DNA of 64,000 nucleotides from NCBI GenBank assembly GCA_001683735.1, contig LUGG01000014.1:186001-250000 (forward strand). Direction: 5' to 3'. Below the pieces are notes generated by a model. That model made no database searches and had not been told where the DNA came from. It saw only the letters and a program-made list of their open reading frames with translations. Below, in pieces: positions 35,178 to 47,178 of this stretch. Every line of letters begins with the position of its first letter. Positions within the stretch are counted from its first letter, which is position 1. Origin of the DNA: Grifola frondosa. Taxonomy: Eukaryota > Basidiomycota > Agaricomycetes > Polyporales > Grifolaceae. The position numbers and the translations under genes were made by a program.

Positions 35178-37043
35178 ATGGCAGCATCTGCAGCGGACGT
35201 TAGAAGTATTCTTTCTCTCCCCAATCCATCCGTGGCGCCTTCTGCCCTGATCCGGAGGCCATCCACCACTGAACGCCCTCGCAAACCAGAAGGCATTCCA
35301 AGAGAGCTATACGCTCTCATTGGGCCTACGGCTCCTACGCTCGCGGCGCAATTCACGAAGCCACGTCTCAAACAGAAACCCAACCTAGGCAGCGGAAGCA
35401 GAGTGAAATGGTGAGGATATGTGTGGATTAGTATATGGTTATTCATCCTGTGTTTGATATAAGGGAGTGGAAGCCGTTCAAGAATGGTGCCCGCACCGAC
35501 TCACTCGAGCTCTCTCACTGGGCAAAAGCAGGGGCAGATCCAGATGCTGGTATGCGTTCTTGTGTTATTATGTGTATCTAGTTACATATGCTGTACAGAT
35601 TATCCATTTGCCAAGTACAATGTTCAGGCAAATAGCTACGTCTATTCGCAAGATGAATACACACGCTTTCTTGAAGGTGAGCTCATGTAGCGTTTGAATC
35701 ATCCAGAACTGGCGAAGTAACAGTTCTTCAGACAGTGAGTGGACGAAAGAAGAGACTGACTACTTGTTCAACCTTGTCCGAGAGTATGATAACCGGTTTT
35801 ATGTTGTCGGTGATCGATACGACTTTCCAAACGGACCAGAGAGGAGTCTTGAGGTGTGCACCGTCCCTCATGTCAACTGAACATCTGTTAACCATAACAT
35901 GACAGGATCTGAAAGACAGATATTACAGTGTCTGTCGAAAGCTCGTCAGGAATCGTCCATGGGCTGGAGATGAAGCCAGCAAAGCCCAGCTTCTGTCAAG
36001 TCTTACATTCGACAAAGGTATGTACCATGGTCCTAATGTTGTATGGTGTCTGACAAATCTTCCTTTCTTACTGCAGAACGAGAAGTTATGCGTAAAAAAT
36101 ATGTTGCTAGTCTGGAGAATCGTACTCGTGAACAGACCATAGAGGAAGAGGCGCTGTATCTAGAATTGAAGCGTCTCGAACAGAACGAGCGGGCGTTCAA
36201 GAAACAACGCGATGAGCTCCTTCGAACATTACTTGGTATTGAATCCGGTCTGGCTGACATTGTGGTAGACGAAGACGGGTTATCTGGTCCCCCGGCTGAT
36301 ACGAAGAAAAAGAAGAAGAGCACCTACTCAGCGAGTGTCGAGCCACAGACACCTGTTACTCCTTCCGTGATATCTCTCGGACTACCTCCACCCAAGAAGT
36401 CCGCCAAGTCTGCCGCATATGGTAGGTTCCACTGTTCTCCGCAAGTGGGCTTTCGCATGCTTAAATGCTCTTGCTTGTAGATGCTCTTCACTGCATCTAC
36501 CGCACGGACGTCCCACAAACAACAGGCACGGTCACTAAAACTACGCACCAGCCTGTGTACCTCCGTTCTTACAAGCTTCCTGCCCCAAAATCACTGCAGC
36601 ACCCAAGGTCGCTCAGGTGCTCGCCGAATTGAACGTCTCGCACACGCGTCTTGTTATGCCCACGCGCGAAAACTGTGTGCGGCTGGAGAGCCTGCTTGAG
36701 GCGGCCGCCGCGCTGGTGGAGATGAAGAAAGTTGTAGACAAGGTTGATCAGGACATCAAGGTGATGAACATGCGACTGGAACATCTTCGTGAGGGCGACG
36801 GCGCGGAAGGCGGTGATTCAGCCGAGACCCCAATGGACGTCGATCAGGGAGGCGATATGGAAGCGGATGGTAGGGCGCAGATGTGGTGAGTACGAGGAGC
36901 ACAAGAAGTCGCAAACAGGTATGCTAGATCCTCCTCGTTGCGTGCTGGTGCTGATTCGTTTATTACAGACGCGGAGATCCATGTCTATCTCTTCTGTGGA
37001 TACCTCTATGACCGGGCCCAGTAAGAGACAAAAACGTACCTAG
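35178..37043 (+). CDS. SWC4: SWC4/DMAP1-like subunit of SWR1 and NuA4 complexes
   Basis: Chromatin protein shared by the SWR1 (H2A.Z deposition) and NuA4 complexes. Starts MAASAADVRSILSLPNPSVA. Conserved blocks in order: RKPEGIPRELYALIGP; RVKW then, after an intron, EWKPFKNGARTDSLELSHW; YPFAKYNVQANSYVYSQDEY; and the SANT-like domain WTKEETDYLFNLVREYDNRF with DRYDFPNGPERSLEDLKDRY. Then come EREVMRKKYVASLENRTREQ and a coiled coil (EEEALYLELKRLEQNERAF). A Lys-rich linker follows, then the C-terminal DMAP1-type region (VAQVLAELNVSHTRLVMPT; CVRLESLLEAAAALVEMKK). It ends SISSVDTSMTGPSKRQKRT. Many short introns are present. A one-base break occurs at AAAA 36,587-36,590, and the last intron boundaries (36,890-36,968) are not fully resolved. 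Confidence 0.9.
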
Positions 37044-37227
37044 GTCTAATCCATGTTCGGTTTTATATCTTCGTGTTACTTTTTGTTATAACAATATGAT
37101 CTTGCTCTTTTGCTTTATAAATTAATGGCGACCGACGTGAACGCGTCTTGAGACTATCACGTGACAGATGCGTTACCGTGCCAGTTCGCGGCCATTTAAC
37201 ATCACACGTAACTTTGCACTCTTGAGG

Positions 37228-38006
37228 ATGGAGAAAAGTCACCGCGTATCTCGTCTCTCCGTGCATCCTAGGCTGCGGCCAAGAGAGTCCGTCTTCGCCA
37301 GTAACCCGGAGCTATACCGTGGAGATACCCAAGCAGTATGCAGCCCGTTCCTGCGAGAATGCGTTATGGCCATGGAGGATTGCTGTGACGAGGTCAGCTA
37401 TGTGGATGTCTTGTCTCATAATATGCTTAAGCCCTTTACTATTAGGTTCATGAAGCGCAGGAACTTACGCGACAAGGAACCTATGATCTTCCTCGGATGA
37501 CGAAGGTACTCCAAAGCGAAAGGGTGTGTTGTGACATTTCGTCTTACTCTTTTCCTCATGAGCGAAAGTAGGTCTTCCTCCTCATAGACGAGGGCACTGT
37601 GCGGAGATACAAGGCCGACTTGACAGAAGAGATCGAGCCCCAGATAAACGAGCTGCTCTCTCGGGCGGAGAAAGGACTTCAAATCTTGATCAAGAAGGAG
37701 GGCATGTTGCGGTCCAAGGTTTGGCGTTCGTGCACCATTCTTAGCAATCGCGTTCTTACTGCATCTTGAAGGTGGAGGCTGGCCAGCCGCGGCCGTCATC
37801 CCGGGCCACAGTTAAGCTCAAGACTACTGGAATGAGCAAGCTGGAAGTGCGGCGAATACAGATGCTTGCTCGTCAGCGGGAACGTCTAGAAGAGGAGATG
37901 GCCGCGCTTCAGGCAGAGGTTGATAAGCTGGTAAGTTAGTTTCTGAATGCAAACGCTGTGACTCATGTGTGCTGGGCAGGAATTGGCGGCCATGAAGAAG
38001 AGATAA
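37228..38006 (+). CDS. SPC19: DASH/Dam1 complex subunit SPC19
   Basis: Kinetochore protein of the DASH ring that couples chromosomes to spindle microtubules. Starts MEKSHRVSRLSVHPRLRPRE. Then CSPFLRECVMAMEDCCDEV; an intron; VHEAQELTRQGTYDLPRMTK; and a second intron after VLQSER. VFLLIDEGTVRRYKADLTEE and IEPQINELLSRAEKGLQIL follow, the family core. A C-terminal coiled coil (KLEVRRIQMLARQRERLEEE) follows, then AALQAEVDKL and, after a last intron, ELAAMKKR. The small size (about 170 residues) and all-helical character fit SPC19. All exons join in frame with no break. The stop codon is 76 bp from the end of the convergent molybdenum cofactor gene. Confidence 0.85.
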
Positions 38007-38082
38007 CTATCGATAAAGACTTGTTCACATTCCACTCTTAGATATCGACACTGTACAACATGGACACTACTGTACTGCTAGC

Positions 38083-40495
38083 CTATTCCACTTGTATTTC
38101 TCCTATGATCACTGTTTCCACCAAGTCACCAACTACCCATTGGCTGGGTCCGTTCTCTCCTCGCGCAGGCAACGCAACGAGGCCGTTCGCGCCGTTCAGA
38201 CTTGCGACTCTGCTTGACCGCTGGCCACCTGTGCTGTATGCTTTGAACCCTACAGGACTCGCCTTGATGATAGCACGGTGATACTCCGGCCGAGGATCGA
38301 GACGCATAGGGTCCTGTAGCTATGGCCACACAGCGCGCGCGTAAACAACGTAATTTCCTATCGCGCTGTACGAGATCACTCACCTGCACCCGGATGCTCG
38401 GGAGGTTGCACCGCTCGCTCGGCCAGCCGCCAAGGCGCCGCAGCGCCGGGACTACGAAGATGTGGAAGGTCACCAACGCAGAGGCGGGATTCCCCGGCAA
38501 CGCGAAGATCGGGACGCGCTCGCTCGCCCGCCCCGGTGTGGGGATCGTCGCGAACGTCGTCGGTTTCCCGGGCTTCACCCTGACGCGTCCGAAATGCACC
38601 GTCCCGTTGAGGTGGCGCTCGATGACGGGCTTGAGGAGGTCGCTTGCGCCCATCGAGGTGCCCCGGTGGTTAGAATCATGTCTGCGCATTCTAAACCTAT
38701 CTTTAGAGCGGAGACATGCGCATCGAGGCTATTTGGACGAGTGAGAATTAAGGTATGCATGGGAGCAGGGCACCTCACTCGTCGGGCACTATGCCCAGGT
38801 CAACGACTTTGTAGCCCATGCCTTCGAGGACAGCTTGGAGCGACGGACGGTTGGTGTCCCAAATGCCTCCCCAGCCGTCCCCCGGGGCCGAAGGCTGAGG
38901 CGATTGCAGATCAAGCAGTTCGTTGCCTGTGCTCAGGATGGCGACAACGTTTCTTGAAAACCTTCACCTGGATAGCACCTCGTTAATTCTGCTATGGAAC
39001 GCTGAGATGCCCATATCACCTTGGTCCGACCAACGAAGGCAAGAGTCCCGATCTCGCCGCCCGCACTGTTGATGATGTGGCCCTTCTCCAGGACCAGATC
39101 GCCCTTCTGGACGTCCGACCCCGGGTTACGCACGTTATCCCCTTTCGGCACGGAGACCAGGGTCTCCACTTCGTTCTCTTCCAGGTCTTCGCCCTGCGGA
39201 GATTTTATGGTGCTGTGGAGTCGAGTGTCTTCCACCATGATGACAGCATCCGCACCTGCCGGAAGTGGGCCGCCTGTGTTGATGCGGTATATGGTGTCTG
39301 CGGGAAGAGTGTCTGCGAGGGAATGCGTCTGGGAGGTAACTACCTTGTACACGCCCGGCGGGTCAGTGTCTGGCATAACCGAGCGCTTTCAGCTTCGAGT
39401 ACAGTAAACCCCCGAGACATACGTACGACGCAGGGCGTAACCGTCGACATTCGTTGTGTACGAAGAAGGGACATTTTGTGAGGCGTATACATCCTCAGCC
39501 AAAACATACCCACGGAGGTGGGATGTAACCTGATAAAAGTTAAGGGGTTCCGCATAATTGACATGTTACCACGGGGCATACCAATTCCTCAGATATTACC
39601 GGCGGCTCGATTTCCGCGGAGATGCGATCAAGTGCTTCCTTGACTGAGACTAGAGGATAAGGAGATTCTCGATGACGAGCGGACGCTGGCCACAACGTTA
39701 CGATACAAGAAACAACGGATGAATTGCCAGCCTACCTGGAAGAGAAGGGTCGTGCGACAACGTCGTTCTCGGCTGAGGTGCACGATGGTCGTGGTGGTCG
39801 TGGTGGTGATGATGGTAATCACCATGATGATGATGCTCGGAAATCGAAGGATTTGTAGACCGCGGAGCTGCCAGAGCAGCATGCACCTGTTTCCCCGTGC
39901 CGCCTCTGATCAAATCGAGTGCATGGTCGACGACGCCGCCATTCAGCAACGCCGCAAGGTTCTCCTTCACAGCTTTCACACTCCCCGGTAGAGTTATGAT
40001 GAGTGTGTTCTTCGCCGTGCCCGCGACGGGACGCGAGAGCGCTGCCAGGGGTGTGTACTGCAGAGACGCAGCCAATAGGAGATGAACCAGCCCGGAGGCA
40101 TCGCGCTCAATCAGCGGGCGGATCGCCTAGCATCAACATGGTCGTCAGCGCACGGACGCCTGTGAAAGGGAAGACCGACCTCTGGTGTCCTGTCGCGCAC
40201 GCCGAACCCAGTTCCGCCGGTAGTGATGACCCAGTCTACATCATCTTGGTCACACCATGTCTGCACGGTATGCCGAATAGCAGCTTCATCGTCTGGGACG
40301 ATGAGGTGGTATTTGCACTCATACCCCCTCTCTGAAAGTATGTCCCGGATTATGGGCCCGGATCTGTCTGCACTGGCATCTGCAGATGCAGTGTCGCTTA
40401 CTGCCAGAACAGCGGATGCCTCAGCGTCCTCTGGTGGAGACTGGAGAGGACGATGGACTCAGACCTGTTAATACGGCGACTCGAGGAGCAGACAT
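38083..40495 (-). CDS. Gephyrin-like molybdenum cofactor biosynthesis protein (MogA-MoeA fusion)
   Basis: Two-domain enzyme that adenylylates molybdopterin (G/MogA domain) and inserts molybdate (E/MoeA domain); cytosolic. Exon 1 encodes MSAPRVAVLT, then an intron (about 40,463-40,400) and VSDTASADASADRSGP. G-domain motifs follow: DWVITTGGTGFGVRDRTPE, an intron, then PLAALSRPVAGTAKNTLIIT and LPGSVKAVKENL. A linker with a striking His-rich run lies at about 39,787-39,840 (minus strand). E domain: PLVSVKEALDRI, LAEDVYA, NTGGPLPAGADAVIMVEDT, PGSDVQKGDLVLEKG, STGNELLDL, DTNRPSLQAVLEGMGY, and FALPGNPASALVTFHIFV. After an intron it ends DPRPEYHRAIIKA and ETVIIGEIQVE. Domain order G then E matches gephyrin, not plant CNX1. 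A one-base break at CCCC 38,661-38,664 hits the TTGGTSMG-type motif. Confidence 0.9.
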
Positions 40496-41590
40496 ATTGG
40501 GTTCAGATATCAAAAAGCTCAAAATGTTTGCAAAATGTTGGAGTCTGGGAGACCAGAGTTGCAGCGATCAATCAGATTTTGTGCCACGAACGCGAAGCTC
40601 ACGCAAGCCGTCTATTCGCCGTAGGAAGGTTCGAAATTCCAAGAGCGTTCAAAAGAACTTATGATGATAGGTTAAAACGTACCGTTAGCTGCGTGGAAGA
40701 CCCCTCAAGACGACCACTGGTCACCTGGTTTCCTGTGCGTCCTGAGTCGGCTCTTTCTGTCAGTGCACAATGCCGCAACCCCGCGTAAAGTGCAAAGGAC
40801 GATTGGATATGTGAGAGGGCTAGAGAGTCAGGCGTAGAGTACTTTGTATCGCCAGCGTCGGCGTCATTTCTGCCTGAGAAGGAGAGGTGATCAGCGGACA
40901 ACTCCACAAGGCGCCCCGACAGCTCTGAATATATGGGCGAGACACTGTGAGACACCGGGGGAGCAATAGACTTTCTTCTCGCACTCCATCCACCCGGAAC
41001 CTTGCACCCTCACCCGGCAAGTGGGCATAGAAGTTGGACTGGGAAGGGAAACCAACAGAATGACGTCCGAGCATGTGGGCATGCTCGCTGACCTGCGTGT
41101 CGCGGAACAAGCGTGATGGGCAGGGGCGACCACGGAGCTACAGCCAGGAACAACCAAGAATGAGGGCAACAAGGCTAGCATTGGAGGCTATTGAAGGTCA
41201 TCCGGGGTGATCATGGGCACATTGCTTCGCGCAGCGTACGCTCGTGGTTCGCCGTTGGAGGCATCGTCGAGGTCTCGACTCAACTTCGCGTAAGTAGCAA
41301 GCGCCATTCCGACAAATTTTACACTTTGTACCGCCGCACGCTCTGCAGTGCACGCTTCCTAACTCCTCCGGGAATTCTCTCCCACTCATTCCAATCATTT
41401 GGGAATTCTCGGATCCACTTGCATCACGACGTCTCGCATGAGCATCCTCTCCCGAGCCATAAAAGCCGCCAACTCCCCACGACCATTCTCTGTCTCACTA
41501 TTTTTCCGCACCTCTTTCCGCACCTCGTCGAGTCACATACTGCATATACCCTCTACTACATCTCTCTACTCTCCTCAGTCACTGCTAGCC
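40496..41590. other. Intergenic, no gene seen
   Basis: About 1.1 kb between divergent genes. ORFs on both strands are short and patternless. The last 150 bases before the next ATG are pyrimidine-rich (CTCTC/CACCTC words), a common feature of fungal promoters. Confidence 0.4.
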
Positions 41591-43004
41591 ATGTCCATCT
41601 CCAGGTCGATGCCAGAGTGCTGGGGTCATCGCGGAGTGCGTGCATGTCGACGTGTTCACCTAACTCTCAGTCGCTGACCATGACACGTCTCCAGGCGTCC
41701 TCGGCGTTCCCAGAAAACACGCTCGCAAGTTTCGAGGCCGCCATGCGTGACGGCGCCGAGGGCATCGAGAGTGGTATTTTCCCTGCGCGTTCCCGTTTCT
41801 CCATTGCAGCGCGTAACCCCAGTGAGCAGACGTCCACGTTTCTGCGGACGACGTAGTCGTCATGTTCCACGATCCCTGTACGTCTGCCCATCTTATTTTC
41901 GTTTGACGCATAGTTGTTGCTAACCATGCCCTTCTTGTCAGCGCTGGATAGGACTACCGATGGCTCAGGTGAGGAGCATTTTGCGACGCGTCCATCCGCG
42001 CATGCTCAATACTTTGTGAAAAAGGTTTGATCAGGGAAAAGATTTGGTATGGCGCAGATGGCATGGAACATCTGCGGACGGTCAAAGAACCCAAACAGGC
42101 GATACCCACCTTCGCGCAGACCGTCGAGCTCCTGATGAAGGTGAACTTGCACGTTTCCCCGCTCCTTGCACATCCGCTGACGCCTGTCTCTAGCCAGAGA
42201 ACCGCCACGTCAAGTTCAACGTCGACGTGAAGGTCCAGAACAAGCCTGCGCATCTGTTCGCGCTCATGCACGACATTATTTCCGCGCACACTGACTGGGA
42301 GACCGAGCTCGCGCCGCGGATCCTCCTCGGCCTCTGGCATCCGAGCTTCGTACCGCATGCGAAGGCGCACCTGCCCTACTGTCGTCGCTCGTACATTGGG
42401 GTGAGCACGGCGGTTGCGAGGGAATACTTCTGGGACAGCTGCGACGTGTTCTCGATCAAATTCTCCGCGCTAGCGATGGCGGATGGCGTAAAGTGAGTAT
42501 TTGATGGCAGCTTCGTGCAGTGTGGCAATTGAGGAACGTCAATGTGCAGGTTCAGGAATGAATGCAAGCAGGCGGGCAAACAAGTCATGGCTTGGACGGT
42601 GAACGAGCCTGTGCATATGGTTGAGGTCGGTGTCATCCTCTTTATTGCTGACTCTTGTCTTCAATTGCAAGTACAGGCAGCGCGGATGGGTATAGACGTG
42701 ATCATAACCGACGTGACAAAGACCTGGCTTAACCTCCGTGCGGCTCTGGAAGGTATGTTATACGGTCCCTACGCAGTTGAATTCTTGCTCACAGAGAGGC
42801 ATCGTAGTTGACTACGACAAGATCGCTGCGCAACATAGTCGAATGTTCTTGTGGACGACGTTAGAATTTTATACGCCCTTACAGATGATCGAACGCCGCC
42901 GCGACCAACTATACCTTGAGATGTTCGCTGGGCCATTCCGGAAAGAAGAAGATGGCGTACAGGCCTTGCCTGCTGCTGTCGTGTCTGCGACGGTGAAGGC
43001 TTGA
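41591..43004 (+). CDS. Glycerophosphodiester phosphodiesterase, copy 1
   Basis: GDPD-family enzyme that cleaves glycerophosphodiesters to glycerol-3-phosphate and an alcohol. Chosen start MSISRSMPECWGHRG is followed by an intron, then ASSAFPENTLASFEAAMRDG: the HRG..PENT..SF signature, with Glu in PENT as metal ligand. Further motifs: VVVMFHDPALDRTTDGSG (HDxxLDRTT), EPKQAIPTFAQTVELL, VKFNVDVKV, PRILLGLWHPSFVPHAK, and RSYIGVSTAVAREYFWDSC. Then come KQAGKQVMAWTVNEPVHMVE (W.VN) and MGIDVIITDVTKTWL. The C-terminal 70 residues (SRMFLWTTLEFYTPLQMIE) go beyond the barrel. About eight introns are present. No signal peptide at the chosen start; similar to yeast PGC1/GDE1 catalytic domains. Possibly cytosolic phospholipid or phosphate turnover. 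Confidence 0.85.
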
Positions 43005-43611
43005 TCTATTGCCTGTGTTTCCTCATACCCCTTGTACAGTTTGCTTTGCGTGGGATAGACGTTGATATTAGAGCTGCATTTCTTCGAGGACATTTAATTA
43101 ATTTGGAGTATGCTTATTGTAATATAGAGACTTTGCGATCTGAGCTCATGAGAGTGCGGACCGACTTCCCGACCGAACTTGCCAGACGCCAGCACAGTGC
43201 CAGCCTGCAGCACTCTGCAGTACTACTCCACACCACATCGTGTTGTCCCCGCCTTTTTGCTTGCCGTCTATGTTCTTGCCAACCATCCATTGCAGGCCAC
43301 TGGCACCCAACGTCACGACCAATGTCACGACCACTGTCTGTTTCGAGACGTCGTTCGCACGACTCCAACAAAAAAAAAACACGGAGTGTGCCGGGTGCAC
43401 GTTCGCTCAACAGTTGGCTCTTGCGCTGACTGCCTCCGAGTCGGCCAGACTCGTGTGTGAGCTTGATTGTCATGCGAATTGATGTTTTTCATTCTTGCAA
43501 ACTCTGACCAACAGCTGCGGCCCTGCCGGTCGATTACGCACTCGCTGGACTGCTATATACTCGGGCCCCTTGATCTCTGGTCGCTTGTGATCTTACTTTG
43601 GCTTTGAACTG
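43005..43611. other. Spacer between the two GDPD copies
   Basis: About 600 bp, no gene seen. Contains an A10 run near 43,370 and probably the promoter of copy 2. Confidence 0.4.
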
Positions 43612-44946
43612 ATGTCTGCTCTGAAGTCGTTTCCCGAGTGCTGGGGTCACCGTGGAGTATGTGGACCGATATTGTCTTATCCTTGTTGCTGATGCTCTGA
43701 CCGTTAGGCGTCTGCGGCATTCCGGAGAATACGCTTGCAAGCTTCGAAGCTGCTATTCGCGATGGAGCTAGGGAATCGAAAGCGGTATGTCGCCTTGAGA
43801 ATGGCTGTAACTTATTGTTGACTAACATGTCTTTTGCGAGCAGACGTCCATGTCTCTGTCGACAATGTGGTTATAATGTTCCACGATCCCAGTATGTCGC
43901 TCTCATCTCTGAGCTTATTGTTGCTCAGACTATTTCTATTAGCCTTGGAGAGGACTACGAATGGGACAGGTTTGATCAGGGAGAAGACTTGGTTTGGCGC
44001 GGATGGCATGGAGCACCTGAGAACGTTGAAGGAGCCCAGGCAGTCCATACCAACCTTTACGGAGACCGTAGCCCTCTTGATGAAGGTGAGCCACACCCAT
44101 GCCCAGCCGTATACAGGACATGATACACCGGGCGGACAGCCCGAAAACCGACATGTCACTTTCAACGTCGACGTCAAGATATTCAACGACCCGGAGCGCC
44201 TCTTCAAGCTGATGCATACCATCATCTCTGCCCAGCCCGAATGGGAGACCGTGCTGGCTCCGCGGATCCTCCTCGGTCTCTGGCACACGAAGTTCGTGAA
44301 GTATGCCGAGACGATCCTGCCGTACTGTCGCCGCTCGCATATTGGGGTGAGCACGGCGGTTGCGAGGAGTACTTCTGGGACAGCTGCGAGGTGTTCTCGA
44401 TCAAGTTCGACGCGCTCGCGACATGGGAGGGTGCAAAGTCAGCGCTCTCGACCTCATTCCGTCGGAACCTGTGCTGACTGATTAAAATAGGTTCAGAGAG
44501 GAATGCAAGCAGGCGGGGAAGAAGATCATGGCCTGGACTGTGAACGAGCCGGCGTATATGGTGGAGGTCCGTTTTCTGATCACGATCGCCGCACTAGTGC
44601 ATTCTGACCTGACTCGATCCTGCCTGCAGGCTGTGCGATGGGGCGTCGACGTCATTCTGACTGATGTCACGAAGACGTGGTTGGACTTGCGCGCTGCGCT
44701 CCGAGGTGTGTGTCTCATTTGATAAGCAAAGGGCGGGACGGGGCGTTGAATAACTCTCCAGCCGACTTCGACAAGGTCGCGGCTCAGTATGGAAGAATGT
44801 TCCTGTGGACGACTCCATGGTTCTATTCACCCTTCCAGCTGTTCCGTCGCAACCTTGTAAGATACTACTTGCAAATGCACGCTGGACCGCTGCAGAAACT
44901 AAGCGGACTGGATGCTCTACGACCGCGGCGATCTCTGCTCCGGTAG
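43612..44946 (+). CDS. Glycerophosphodiester phosphodiesterase, copy 2 (tandem duplicate)
   Basis: Close paralogue of the upstream gene, with the same exon plan. Starts MSALKSFPECWGHRG; VHVSVDNVVIMFHDPS, LERTTNGTGLIREK, TFTETVALLMK, VTFNVDVKIF, PRILLGLWHTKFVKYAE, GKKIMAWTVNEPAYMVE, WGVDVILTDVTKTWLDL and YGRMFLWTTPWFYSPFQLF follow. Relative to copy 1 it lacks single bases at about 43,722 (after the first intron), about 43,768 and about 44,365, each breaking a conserved motif. Either this copy is decaying or, as in many neighbours, the assembly has dropped bases. Catalytic motifs on either side are preserved, which favours the second explanation. Confidence 0.8.
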
Positions 44947-45356
44947 CGGCCTGACTTGTTCTTATGTTTTGAGACTTGGCTCCGCTTACTTTGCTATCCA
45001 CTATTGGTTCGGAAGCGCTCCGGATTCAGTCATACGTATATACACCGCTTCCCCCTGTCGGTTAGCTATGCATTCCCGCCGATGAGCGGGCGTGCTGTAT
45101 AATAGGAATGTAGAGATAGACTATTTTTCCCCGCTTAGCGCAGGGCCAGCAATGCAGAGTGAATATTGTGGATGAACATGAGCGGGTCGGAAGCGGATGA
45201 GTAAACAGAGTGCAACAAGAACTTGAGCACAGGCATGCATATGGTTTTCCTCTTGAGGACGACGATGACGCTCGGCTGTCTTAATTCTCCCTCACGGTCT
45301 TCTCCCCGGTTTCCACAAAGTGATTCGACCCTGCAGCATAGAATCCCTTTCGAGTC
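44947..45356. other. Intergenic, no gene seen
   Basis: About 410 bp between two plus-strand genes. No motif stood out. Confidence 0.4.
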
Positions 45357-47178
45357 ATGAACTTATCATCTCCTCGTCGCGGTCACCACCGCAAGCGACT
45401 ATCTGCCTTGCGTCTCTCTTCAGATTCTACAGTGACTACTCTTCCGCTCTATACATCCCCTACTTGGCAGGGAGTCCCAGAACTCTCCGAAGACGCTTCA
45501 GACCAGCCTCCAGACTATCCAGATAGCGCTGAGGAGGCGGACGCGGACACCGACACCGACGAGTCCAACGCGGTCTACATCAGCCCACCCCCCAGCCTAC
45601 CTGTTTCCCCTCGGCGCGCTCTGCCACGCCGTTCTCAGACCCCACGCATATATAGACGGAAATCGAGTACGGCAAGTGATCCTTATCTCGACTCCCTGCT
45701 GGAACGCAGCGTACACGCGCTCGAGATGTCGAATGCCTTGCTGCAGTCGTCCATGTCCACCCAGTCCAGTTTATCTGCCGTCCTCGCTTCGAATAGTGCC
45801 GCCGATCGCTCGCTGGAGGCCCGCGCGCAGCTCTTGTCGTCGCGCATTATCGGCAATAGAGGTGTGCACAATTCCTGGATCCACGACTTGGACGAGATCT
45901 CCAGGGGTGTCGAGGGACTAGTCGGTGTGAGCGGACTGGAGGAAGGCGTCTTGAGACAGACATTCCTCAAACAGAGATCTCCGTAAGCAGGAGCTTGCCT
46001 ACCTCAGGACTCACCGAGCGCATCCAGAGACGCCACTCGAGGAGGCCTTCGTTCGACCTCCACCAATCGGCCAGTTCGCAACTGCAGTATTCCAACCACG
46101 ACCGCAGCCACTTTGTCGCACCAGCACCTCGCGCTCTTACCATGTACATCGACTCTACAGATGATCCTGACCTGATTTCATTGCCATCTACACTCGGCGT
46201 ACGCGTCGCATCAGCTCTACCGCCTACCCTCTTCCTTCCGAGACATTTTCTATTATTAACAGCTCAGAGGCTGTCCCTACTGGTTCTATGGAACAGACCA
46301 GACGCGCAGCGGACATGTTGTCATCCTATGTCATTCGCGAATCTGCTCGTTCCTCCCCGCCATCGTCTTTTAAATCATCACGGACGGCCACCCAAAGCCG
46401 ACGATCATCCAGCACTGCAACACCGAGAAAGTCGAAGTCACCGCCTCCTCACATTATTGTAGACCAACCGTCGTCATCAACAACTATCCGTTCACGATCA
46501 CTGACTCCTCTGCGGGCATCATCCCCGCCGCGGATCCCCCGACCAATGACCCCTCCCATAGAAGAGCTCTCCACGTCCTCCGATTCCTCCACCTCCGAAA
46601 CACTACATGTCGATCGCACAGTCGAGTCTCTACGTCAAATTTTGGAGAGACAGAAATGCGCATCTTGCTCCAATCATCAAGACAAATCACGCTCAACCTC
46701 GTGCGCCTCAGACAAGCGCACTATCCCACTGCCTGCATTTCTCTCTCCTCCTCCAGTCGCACCCATCTCCGGTACTTCCACCGCCACAGCATCCGTATCA
46801 CGGCTATTTTCCAAACCCCGGCATTCCTCGTCCACGCGCCCGCCGTCGCCACCACGACACTCCTCTCTCAAGAACCGCTCTGCACCTCCCACGCCCCTCT
46901 CAGCGACGCCATCCTCCTCTTTTCTGCATGTGCCCGACGCGTTCCGCGTCGTGCGCGCGGCAAGCGTGGGCAGCCAGACGTCCTCAGGACGCTCGACGCC
47001 CAAGCGCATCTCCTTCGCAGAGCTCCCCGAGTCGTATGCGAGCTCGAAGCCAGACGGTGCGGGCTCGAAGTTCAAAGGCAAGAACAATAAAGGGAAGGGA
47101 GGGCGACGGATGGGCGCCGCACGCGCGAAGGGGATGCGGAACGTGAGGAGGGCGCGGGGTGGTGGACTGGCTGGCTGA
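45357..47178 (+). CDS. Ser/Pro/Arg-rich protein of unknown function
   Basis: Starts MNLSSPRRGHHRKRLSAL. Acidic patch SAEEADADTDTDES. The only part that looks folded is a helical segment, YLDSLLERSVHALEMSNALL then QSSMSTQSSLSAVLAS, followed by HDLDEISRGVEGLVGVSGLE. The remainder is low-complexity Ser/Pro/Arg with TVESLRQILERQKCASC and a Gly/Arg/Lys-rich C-terminus (GKNNKGKGGRRMGAARAK, then RRARGGGLAG). The frame changes near 45,975 and near 46,240; no splice sites account for this. Similar-looking proteins occur in other mushrooms, but I know no function. Basic Gly/Arg tails often bind nucleic acid; that is inference only. Confidence 0.6.
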
